The notes under the pieces: model-generated
The model's input: only the letters and a program-made list of their open reading frames with translations
What the model was told of the DNA's origin: nothing
Databases searched by the model: none
Part shown: one piece after another, positions 57,123 to 64,000 of the stretch
Position numbering within the stretch: position 1 is the first letter of the stretch
Layout of the letters: every line of letters starts with the position of its first letter
Origin: Pseudomonas sp. TNT3
GTDB lineage: Bacteria > Pseudomonadota > Gammaproteobacteria > Pseudomonadales > Pseudomonadaceae
Direction of reading: 5' to 3'
DNA length: 64,000 nt
Assembly (NCBI RefSeq): GCF_010095445.2
Contig: NZ_WFGV02000016.1
Span: 44,843 to 108,842 of the forward strand
Position numbers and translations under genes: made by a program

Positions 57123-58274
57123 TTACAGACAAGTGGCCAGTACTCGCACAAGCTTTTGTGCGCGTGGATCCATCAAGACGTACGGCCCCAGTGTATTTGT
57201 CACAAAACCGAAGGCCACATCATGTTCCGGGTCAGCAAAACCGATGGAACCGCCGGCGCCTGGATGCCCGAACGCGCGCGGGCCGAGGCCGTAGGTCGCG
57301 TTGGGAACATCCGGTTGATCGAGCATGCAACCCAGACCGAAACGGGTACGGGTCAACAAAGTCTTGTCTTCGCCCAGGCTGTGCTCGCGGGTCAGCTCAT
57401 CGAGCATCTCGCTTTCCAGCAGGCTGCCGTCGAGCAAACCGGCGTAGAACCCGGCCAGACTGCGAGCATTACCGTGACCATTGGCGGCCGGCTGCTGCAT
57501 TCTGCGCCACTCGGGTTTATTGGTGCTGGTCAGCACGGACGGTGGATTGGTGAAGGCTCGCGTGGTCATCGCCGTCGGTTCGCGCATCGTCACTTGCAGC
57601 AAGCGCTGGGCCGCCGCATCGCCAACGTTGCCCTTACCGCGAGCGATGTGCGCCACGCGGTGGAATTCCTCGTCGGCCAGACCGACGTGAAAATCCAGCC
57701 CTAATGGCTTTGCGATCCGCGCAACGATGGATTCACCAGGACCCCGACCGTCGGCGCGACGCAGTAACTCGCCCACCAGCCAGCCATAGGTGATGGCGGC
57801 GTAGCCGTGACCGGTGCCCGGCGTCCACCACGGACTTTCGGCGGCCAGGGCATCTACCATGGTTTGCCAGTCGTAGAGAGCCTCCGGTGCGAGCAGTTCA
57901 CGCAACGCTGGCAAGCCGGCCTGATGGCAGAGCAACTGGCGCAGGGTGACTGATTCTTTGCCGGCCGCAGCGAACTCGGGCCAATAGCGAGCGACGGGAG
58001 CATCCAGTTGCAACTTGCCTTCGGCGACCAGCTGCAGGGCAGTCACCGCGGTGAACGTCTTGGTGCAGGAGAACAGATTGGCGATGGTGTCGCTGTGCCA
58101 GGCTTCGGTGCCATCCTTGTCGGCGCTACCGGCCCACAGGTCGATGACGGTTTCTCCGCCGATCTGGATGCATAGCGCCGCGCCGCGTTCCTGGGGATCG
58201 TCGAACAGTGCAGCGAATGCCTCGCGCACAGCTTCGAACTTAAGCTCGTAATGACCCTGAATCTGCACCCGCAA
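57123..58274 (-). CDS. Serine hydrolase/esterase, class C beta-lactamase fold (EstB-like)
   Basis: The 383-aa protein has SxxK at S69-K72 (SCTK), a YAAITYG segment as second motif and FGHPGAGG as third. No signal peptide, so probably cytoplasmic. This matches family VIII esterases such as EstB, rather than true beta-lactamases. Substrate unknown. The gap to the next gene is about 110 bases. Confidence 0.82.
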   Translation of the reverse strand: MRVQIQGHYELKFEAVREAFAALFDDPQERGAALCIQIGGETVIDLWAGSADKDGTEAWHSDTIANLFSCTKTFTAVTALQLVAEGKLQLDAPVARYWPEFAAAGKESVTLRQLLCHQAGLPALRELLAPEALYDWQTMVDALAAESPWWTPGTGHGYAAITYGWLVGELLRRADGRGPGESIVARIAKPLGLDFHVGLADEEFHRVAHIARGKGNVGDAAAQRLLQVTMREPTAMTTRAFTNPPSVLTSTNKPEWRRMQQPAANGHGNARSLAGFYAGLLDGSLLESEMLDELTREHSLGEDKTLLTRTRFGLGCMLDQPDVPNATYGLGPRAFGHPGAGGSIGFADPEHDVAFGFVTNTLGPYVLMDPRAQKLVRVLATCL

Positions 58275-58383
58275 CTCCCCCGCATCAACGCTCTACAAAG
58301 TGGCCCGCATTGTTCCAGCCATTGATGGTTTTGGGAACAGGTGCGGGCCAGGCGGTCGACTGTCGTCTACTGTTGTGAACGCC

Positions 58384-60906
58384 TCAATGGCCATTCCCGG
58401 AATGCCCACCCGCATGACCAGCGCCCTGCCCGGCACCTTTGCCAGCATCGCCTTTGCGGCCGCCGTCTGTATCGTTACTGGCTTTATCGGCTGCGACCTT
58501 GGCCTTCTGTGCTTCCTTACCCAGTTGATCGACGGTCGCCAGGTTGCTTTTGCGCACACTGTCGACAAAGCCCTGGAAAGGCACATCGGTAATGCCTACC
58601 AGCCCGAAGTGACCGTTTTCGCCGTCCAGCAGACGACCGGTAACCGGCTGATCCAGGTACTGGAACCAGTGGACCCCGACAATTGACGGCTCGCTCATCG
58701 CCTGTTTAAGGAAGTTCGCATAAGCCGGGCCACGGTCCTCTTCTTTTGCCAATTGCGTCACACCGCCCCAGAACGGGCCACGATCGGCCGAGCCAAAATT
58801 GAATTCGGTGATCAATACCGGCTTGTCCAGACTGCGCAACTTCTCGAAGTCATAACCGTCCTGCGGTTGCAGGGTGTACATGTTGAAGCTCACCACGTCG
58901 CAATACTGGGCGCAGGACTCCACCGCTTCCGGGGTGCTGATGGCAAATCGGCCACCGAGTAGAAGCTGATTGGGCGCGTGCCATTTCAGCGAATCGGAGA
59001 TCGTCTTGAAGTAGGTATCAGCGAAGACTTTCTGGAAATATTTGAAGTCGGCTTCGATTTCCGGATGTTCGGCGCTTGGTATCGGCGGAACAAAGCCCGG
59101 ATCTTCCATCAATTCCCAAGCCGGCAGATCAATACCCCAAGCCTTGGACAAGCCTGCCTGGTTGCGATATTTGTCCCGCAGTTGCTTGAGGAACGCACGC
59201 TTGGCGGGCACGTCGGTGGTCATTTTCAAGGTGCCATACGCCAGCGCGTAGCGGGCCTTCGGATCGTCACCCGGACCGGCCCAGGCCAGTTCATTGTCGG
59301 CGAAGTAACCGATCAGCCACGGATCATCACGGTGATCCCGGGCGGCAATGGCAACCGCTCGTTCCGTGGCCATGGCAAAACGAGGATCAAACGGATCGGG
59401 CATACCGCCCCACCAGTCGCTTCCCGTACTGATGCTGGTGTAATCACCAACGATCGACAGCGGCAAGGTGTAGGGCACACGCTCAGAATTAGCCAGGGCC
59501 GGAGCGCTCCAGTTGCCAACCGTGTTGAAGCCCCAGGCTTGCAGCCGGTCCAGGGTGTGGCTGATCCAGCGGTTTTCATCAAGGTCGGCTTTGCAAGGCG
59601 CCGCCGGGGATTGTTCAACCACTTTGGCGGCAGTCGCCTCCACCGCATCGGATTTGGCGGCTTCGGCGATACCTGATTCACCCACTGAAGGTGCTGCCGG
59701 TTGCTCTGCGGCCTTCTCGACCGTCGCCTCGACAGCGTCGGCTTTGGCCGCTTCGGCGATACCGGCCTTGGTGGTGCTGCCGAGCGCGCAAGGGTCGCCG
59801 TATAAACGCTGCAGGTTAGCGCCATAGAAATCGTACCAGCGACCCGAGTTGTAGCTGCGTCCCTGATCCGCGCCATTACCACCGCGGTTGTCGCCTTCGC
59901 CGTAATGGCTGGCCAGCGGCTCATCGGGTTTTGGCAGGGCCTCGAACATCCACTCACGACCGGCGATGTACGTCTGATTGACGTCCGGGGTGACGGTGTT
60001 GACCCCCAGCGAATAAAACGGATGCCCTTCAGGCGTTACCAGATACCAACGGCCGTCGCGCTTTTCGGTACGGAAGAAACCGCTGGCCTTGAACGCCGGC
60101 CCTTTGGTCGAGCCGCCATAAGTGTCCAGTGACGTCTTTTCGCGTTCCGCCAGCCAGGTTTTGAGCTGTTGCTGTTCCTTGCCGGCAGCGCTTTTCAATT
60201 GCTCATCGCTGCTGACTTTTTCCGGCCATTTGGTTCGGGTCGATTGGCCGTAAGCGTCCACGAGATTGCCATAAGCCGCTTGAATGACCGGCTCAACGTC
60301 CTGAACACCGAAGCGTTCCAGCAGGATGCTCTGGGCGACTTTCGGCTGATCCATCGACAACGTCACCGACACCACCTGGCTGCGATCCAGCTCACCGGCA
60401 CTGCTGGCCAGCAACACCCGCTGACCGTCGACCGTTATCGGCATCGGAGGTCCGGCCTTCATGCCAAGACTCAGCGAAGAACCCGGTTGCAACGGCACCA
60501 GCAGCGTTTGGGCAGGACCGGCCGGCAAATCGACGCGGCTGATCAGGGTCTTGCCATCGTTACTCTGGATTTTGACGTAGAGGGTCAGGGCCCAATTCAT
60601 CGCGCTCTGAATCCGCAAACTCATGACGCCCGACTGCGACCAGTCCCAAGCGCCACTTTGCGGCGTCAGTCGCAACGTCGGTTGCGCGACGGGATTGAAC
60701 GTTACCCGGCGCAACACTTCGCCTTCGGCCGTTTGCTCAGCATTGGATTGCGGCAGGCTGGCGTCCTGAGTCGCCACCTGCACCACGTCAGCGGGACGCA
60801 CAAAGTTAAACAGCGTCTGCTGGCCGGCAGTAGCCGCCAGCAAAGGGGCTGCGAACATCAGGGTAAAAACCGCTGGTAAAGAATGGCGCAGCGAACGGCG
60901 AATCAT
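58384..60906 (-). CDS. Agarase-like glycoside hydrolase with duplicated insert
   Basis: From ATG 60906 the 840-aa protein has a signal peptide, a beta-rich N-terminal domain, and a GH50/beta-agarase-like barrel; likely catalytic acids are E539 (WLIGYFADNELAW) and E701 (VLITEFNFGSADRG). A 57-residue insert (about 381-437) is made of two copies of a 30-residue unit rich in Ala/Glu (GIAEAAKADAVEAT / GIAEAAKSDAVEAT), lying between two cysteines. The C-terminal tail is Gly/His-rich (AGKGAGQGAGHAGGHSGNGH). Substrate unknown; could be an exopolysaccharide. Confidence 0.78.
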   Translation of the reverse strand: MIRRSLRHSLPAVFTLMFAAPLLAATAGQQTLFNFVRPADVVQVATQDASLPQSNAEQTAEGEVLRRVTFNPVAQPTLRLTPQSGAWDWSQSGVMSLRIQSAMNWALTLYVKIQSNDGKTLISRVDLPAGPAQTLLVPLQPGSSLSLGMKAGPPMPITVDGQRVLLASSAGELDRSQVVSVTLSMDQPKVAQSILLERFGVQDVEPVIQAAYGNLVDAYGQSTRTKWPEKVSSDEQLKSAAGKEQQQLKTWLAEREKTSLDTYGGSTKGPAFKASGFFRTEKRDGRWYLVTPEGHPFYSLGVNTVTPDVNQTYIAGREWMFEALPKPDEPLASHYGEGDNRGGNGADQGRSYNSGRWYDFYGANLQRLYGDPCALGSTTKAGIAEAAKADAVEATVEKAAEQPAAPSVGESGIAEAAKSDAVEATAAKVVEQSPAAPCKADLDENRWISHTLDRLQAWGFNTVGNWSAPALANSERVPYTLPLSIVGDYTSISTGSDWWGGMPDPFDPRFAMATERAVAIAARDHRDDPWLIGYFADNELAWAGPGDDPKARYALAYGTLKMTTDVPAKRAFLKQLRDKYRNQAGLSKAWGIDLPAWELMEDPGFVPPIPSAEHPEIEADFKYFQKVFADTYFKTISDSLKWHAPNQLLLGGRFAISTPEAVESCAQYCDVVSFNMYTLQPQDGYDFEKLRSLDKPVLITEFNFGSADRGPFWGGVTQLAKEEDRGPAYANFLKQAMSEPSIVGVHWFQYLDQPVTGRLLDGENGHFGLVGITDVPFQGFVDSVRKSNLATVDQLGKEAQKAKVAADKASNDTDGGRKGDAGKGAGQGAGHAGGHSGNGH
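59596..59763 (-). repeat. Tandem duplication in the glycosidase gene
   Basis: About 168 bases encode two copies of a 30-codon unit; the first 14 residues of the copies differ at one position. The period is 90 bases, in frame. Confidence 0.8.
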
Positions 60907-61002
60907 AGGAACGTAGTTCTCCCTAGCGACCTTCAATAGGCCAGTGGAAAAGCGATGGCAGAGAGATAGACAACGCGGCGGGCATAAATGCCCACCGGTG
61001 TA

Positions 61003-63147
61003 TCAGGAAATTTCACGACGGAAAGGAGGCAACGCATTGAGGATCGCCTTGCCGTAACGCTGAGTGACCAGGCGTCGATCCAGCAGGGTAATGGTGCCGC
61101 GATCTTCTTCGGTACGCAGCAACCGACCACAGGCCTGGACCAGTTTGAGCGAGGCATCCGGAACCGAGATTTCCATGAAGGGATTACCGCCACGGGCTTC
61201 GATCCATTCGGCCAGGGCTGCTTCGACCGGGTCATCAGGCACCGAAAAAGGAATCTTGGCGATGACCACGTGTTCGCAATAAGCCCCAGGCAAATCCACG
61301 CCCTCGGCGAAACTTGCCAGGCCGAACAGCACGCTCGAATCCCCACCATCGACCCGCGCCTTGTGCTTGTTCAGGGTTTCCTGTTTTGACAGGTTGCCTT
61401 GAATGAACACTTGTTTGCGCCAGTCGCGGTCGAGACCATCGAAAACGTCCTGCATCTGTTTGCGCGACGAGAACAGCACCAAGGTGCCGCGCGAACCTTC
61501 GACCAGTTGTGGCAAATCACGGATGATCGCGGCGGTATGCGCGGGCGCGTCCCGTGGATCGGCTTTCAGGTCCGGCACCCGCAGCACGCCAGCGTCGGCA
61601 TGATGAAACGGGCTCGGGACGACGGCAGTGACGGCTTTTTTCGGCAGGCCGGCGCGCATGCGGAATCGGTCGAATGTGCCGAGCGCGGTCAGGGTCGCCG
61701 AAGTAACCAGCGCGCCATAAGCCACGTTCCACAGGTTACGACGCAGCATCTCCGCGGCGAGGATCGGACTGGCGTTGACCTCGATGTCGAACAGCGAACC
61801 GCTTTCAGCCAGGGTCAGCCAACGGGCCATGGGCGGGTTGTCTTCCGGGTCTTCGGCAGTGAAGGCCGTCCACAACTCCCAATTGCCGGAACAACGGGAC
61901 AACAAGCTGCCGAACAGCGGATACCACTCTTCAGCCTGGTTGCTGGCGATGCCGATGTTGACCTCGCCATCCATGCCTTCTTTCAACAGTTCAGTGAGCC
62001 GGGTGAACACGTCGGTCAGCCGGGCGAACCCCTTTTTCAGCTCGACACCCATTTCACGCATGTGCTCGGGAATCACCCCGCCCACGAAGCGATGACGCGG
62101 CCGCTCGCGGCCTTCAACGTCTTCACCGGGTTTGAAATCGGCAACCTGTTCGCAGGCGGTGAACATGAACTGCTGTTGAGTCTTGATCTCCCGCGCCAGC
62201 TCCGGCACCTGCTCGATCAGCTTGCCCAGGTCACCCGGCAGCGGGTGTTGGGCGAGCAGCTTGGTGAGGTTCTTGGCTGTGGTTTCCAGCCAGTCGGCGG
62301 TGGAACGCAGGCGTGTGTAATGGGCGAAGTGACCGATGGCCTTGTCTGGCAGGTGATGACCTTCGTCGAATACATAGATGGTGTCGCGCGGGTCCGGTAG
62401 TACCGCACCGCCGCCCAAGGCGAGGTCTGCCAGGACCATATCGTGGTTGGTGACGATCACGTCGACCTTGCCCATGCCTTCGCGGGCCTTGTAGAAGGCG
62501 CACTGGCCGAAGTTAGGGCAATGGCGGTTGGTGCACTGGCTGTGATCGGTCGTCAGACGCGCCCAGTCGGCGTCTTCCAGGGCGGTGGACCAACTGTCAC
62601 GGTCACCGTCCCATTTATTGCCGGCGAGCTTTTCGATCATGCTGGTGAACAGCTTCTGACTGGCCTCGTCGACCTCGATCTTGAAGCCTTCTTCCTCGAA
62701 TAACTGCGCCGTGGCGGTTTGCGCATGACCTTCCTGCAGCAGCATGTCGAGCTTGGACAGGCACATGTAGCGTCCGCGCCCCTTGGCCAGAGCGAAGCTG
62801 AAATTCAGCCCGCTGTTACGCATGAGGTCGGGCAAGTCCTTGTAGACGATCTGTTCCTGCAGGGCCACCGTGGCCGTGGCAATGACCAGACGCTTGCCAG
62901 CCGCTTTCGCAGTCGGGATCGCCGCCAGGCTGTAGGCCACGGTTTTACCGGTACCGGTGCCGGCTTCCACCGCGACAATCGCGGGGTCGCCACTGCGCCG
63001 GCCTTCGTCGTCGGTGTCGATGTCACCGAGGACTTTGGCAATTTCGGCGATCATCAGGCGTTGGCCGTAGCGCGGCTTGAGGCTCTTGGCCTCGAGAAAA
63101 CGCGAGTAGGCGCCCTGAATCGTGGTTTTGAGTTCGGTGCTGATCAT
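61003..63147 (-). CDS. dinG: ATP-dependent DNA helicase DinG
   Basis: The 714-aa XPD-like helicase has Walker A EAGTGTGKT (61-69), four iron-sulfur cysteines C129, C205, C210 and C216, and DEGHH at 261-265 for the DEAH box. The C-terminal helicase motif is in VQACGRLLRTEEDRGTITLLD-like sequence (for example LLRTEEDRGTITLLDRR). DinG unwinds DNA and R-loops and aids replication through transcribed genes. The length fits E. coli DinG (716). Confidence 0.96.
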   Translation of the reverse strand: MISTELKTTIQGAYSRFLEAKSLKPRYGQRLMIAEIAKVLGDIDTDDEGRRSGDPAIVAVEAGTGTGKTVAYSLAAIPTAKAAGKRLVIATATVALQEQIVYKDLPDLMRNSGLNFSFALAKGRGRYMCLSKLDMLLQEGHAQTATAQLFEEEGFKIEVDEASQKLFTSMIEKLAGNKWDGDRDSWSTALEDADWARLTTDHSQCTNRHCPNFGQCAFYKAREGMGKVDVIVTNHDMVLADLALGGGAVLPDPRDTIYVFDEGHHLPDKAIGHFAHYTRLRSTADWLETTAKNLTKLLAQHPLPGDLGKLIEQVPELAREIKTQQQFMFTACEQVADFKPGEDVEGRERPRHRFVGGVIPEHMREMGVELKKGFARLTDVFTRLTELLKEGMDGEVNIGIASNQAEEWYPLFGSLLSRCSGNWELWTAFTAEDPEDNPPMARWLTLAESGSLFDIEVNASPILAAEMLRRNLWNVAYGALVTSATLTALGTFDRFRMRAGLPKKAVTAVVPSPFHHADAGVLRVPDLKADPRDAPAHTAAIIRDLPQLVEGSRGTLVLFSSRKQMQDVFDGLDRDWRKQVFIQGNLSKQETLNKHKARVDGGDSSVLFGLASFAEGVDLPGAYCEHVVIAKIPFSVPDDPVEAALAEWIEARGGNPFMEISVPDASLKLVQACGRLLRTEEDRGTITLLDRRLVTQRYGKAILNALPPFRREIS

Positions 63148-63246
63148 GGATTGTCGGGCGCAATAAACGCTGGATAAATTTTCAGTGGTTTGGTTCGGCG
63201 GCTATCATACCCCGCTAATTAATCCCGCGCAGAACGGAGTACCTCA

Positions 63247-63711
63247 ATGACACCTTTTGGCATCGTTTACACCCTGCATGTCCTGTCCGCCCTGGTGTGG
63301 GTCGGCGGCATGTTTTTCGCCTGGATGGTCTTGCGCCCCGCCGCCGTGAAAGCGCTGGAAGGCCCTGCCCGGTTGAAGCTGTGGGTAGAAGTGTTCCAGG
63401 GGTTTTTTCGCTGGGTCTGGATCGCGGTGATTCTGTTGCCGATCAGCGGCGTGGGCATGATTCATCTGCAGTACGCCGGATTTGAAGCCGCGCCGCGTTA
63501 TGTTCAGGTGATGATGGGACTCTACGTGGTCATGACGGCGCTGTTTATCAGGATTCAGGCGCTGATGTTGCCTGAACTGCGCACCGCCGTGACGGCTCAG
63601 GATTGGCCGGCAGGGGCTGCAGTGCTGGGGAGAATTCGTCGATTGGTGGGGATCAACCTGATCGTCGGGTTGGTGCTGGTGGCGATCGCTTCGGCTCGCC
63701 CGATGTTCTAA
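63247..63711 (+). CDS. CopD-family membrane protein
   Basis: The 154-aa protein has four transmembrane helices and the opening IVYTLHVLSALVWVGGMFFAWMVLRPA, with the histidine of helix 1 as in CopD-like copper or small heme-type membrane proteins. Not in an operon with other copper genes, so a copper role is not shown. It converges on the Gly-rich gene. Confidence 0.78.
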   Translation: MTPFGIVYTLHVLSALVWVGGMFFAWMVLRPAAVKALEGPARLKLWVEVFQGFFRWVWIAVILLPISGVGMIHLQYAGFEAAPRYVQVMMGLYVVMTALFIRIQALMLPELRTAVTAQDWPAGAAVLGRIRRLVGINLIVGLVLVAIASARPMF

Positions 63712-63724
63712 AGCAGATCCGGTC

Positions 63725-63756
63725 ACTGTGGCGAGGCAGCTCGCTCCCTCACCACA
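63725..63756. repeat. Degenerate REP element
   Basis: TGTGGCGAGGCAGCTCGCTCCCTCACCACA is a reduced copy of the TGTGG...CTCGCTCCCAC family, between convergent genes. Confidence 0.55.
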
Positions 63757-63771
63757 GGGGATTTGTCTTTC

Positions 63772-64000
63772 TTACAGACGCTGAACAGTCACTGTACCTG
63801 CGGCGCCCTCAGGCCCGGGCTGGCCGTCGGCGCCTGGACGACCGCTCTTGCCGCCATCGGCGCGATAGACGATGCAACCTTTTGACTTGCCTCCCGCACC
63901 CGGTTTTCCGCCAGGCCCTGCCAAGCCACCTGCACCGCCGGCTACCTGGACCTTGATCTGCTCAACCGGGTAATCACGCGGCACTTCCAACCGGACCATT
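63772..64000 (-). CDS. Gly-rich, collagen-like protein (partial)
   Basis: The 3' end of a gene that may begin beyond the window; the frame is open to the edge (an ATG at 63999 could be the start or internal). The visible 75 residues contain short GxP/GxG runs (GGLAGPGGKPGAGG and GRPGADGQPGPEGAAG) interrupted by a CIVYRADGG segment. Such short Gly-Pro runs look like collagen-like or Gly-rich repeats. Function unknown. Confidence 0.6.
   Translation of the reverse strand, partial: MVRLEVPRDYPVEQIKVQVAGGAGGLAGPGGKPGAGGKSKGCIVYRADGGKSGRPGADGQPGPEGAAGTVTVQRL

Noticed and set aside
1..64000. tRNA, rRNA, CRISPR arrays, insertion sequences or prophage genes
   Set aside because: None seen on either strand: no transposase or integrase motif, no regular short direct repeats with spacers, and no tRNA-like cloverleaf noticed by eye. 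A dedicated tRNA scan could not be run.

Overview
The window is a chromosomal segment of a Pseudomonas of the P. fluorescens group. This rests on the EmhRABC/TtgRABC-type efflux locus next to a protocatechuate (pca) cluster, the braCDEFG operon, Pseudomonas-style REP/REPIN elements, GC-rich codon use, and typical operator sequences for PcaR and EmhR/TtgR. I see no rRNA, tRNA, CRISPR array, prophage or insertion sequence. Almost everything reads as core or near-core genome.

Layout. 1-6.6 kb: end of a periplasmic beta-glucosidase (bglX), cardiolipin synthase B with a YceI protein, a serine hydrolase with a small membrane protein, a short acyl-CoA-dehydrogenase-like protein, and the ornithine-lipid genes olsB-olsA. 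6.6-10 kb: acpH, then an arsR-MFS-xenB operon with three helically phased repeats in its promoter region, closed by a strong terminator. 10.3-17 kb: emhR diverging from emhABC over a recognisable operator. 17.4-29.7 kb: an OprD-type porin converging on a nearly complete beta-ketoadipate route on the minus strand: pcaR, pcaK, pcaI-J-F, pcaH-G, pcaT, pcaB-D-C. Three palindromic PcaR operators precede pcaR, pcaK and pcaI. Together these genes take up protocatechuate, cleave its ring and deliver succinyl-CoA and acetyl-CoA.

29.7-42 kb: a possible small-RNA/leader-peptide region, a 66-aa protein, pitA, a 38-aa membrane protein, two small conserved proteins, rapA, an MFS carrier, an MHYT-GGDEF-EAL c-di-GMP protein whose 3' end overlaps a convergent dehydrogenase gene by 110 bp, and a DUF2288 protein. 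42.2-47.4 kb: the branched-chain amino-acid ABC transporter braC-DEFG, preceded by a perfect 16-bp palindrome. 47.4-54.3 kb: a LysR/SDR divergent pair, a lipoprotein, an FAD-dependent oxidoreductase, a PLP enzyme, and nhaA with a leader that can fold into a pseudoknot just before the ribosome-binding site. 54.3-64 kb: a SlyB-like lipoprotein, a 78-aa protein, pdxH, an OmpA-family lipoprotein with an Ala/Lys/Pro tail, an EstB-like hydrolase, an agarase-like glycosidase with a duplicated low-complexity insert, dinG, a CopD-like membrane protein, and the end of a Gly-rich collagen-like protein.

No clearly new multi-gene system is visible. The most interesting leads are regulatory or structural: the nhaA leader, the braC palindrome, the phased arsR boxes, the small-RNA/small-ORF region at 30.0-30.25 kb, the overlapping c-di-GMP gene end and the glycosidase insert.
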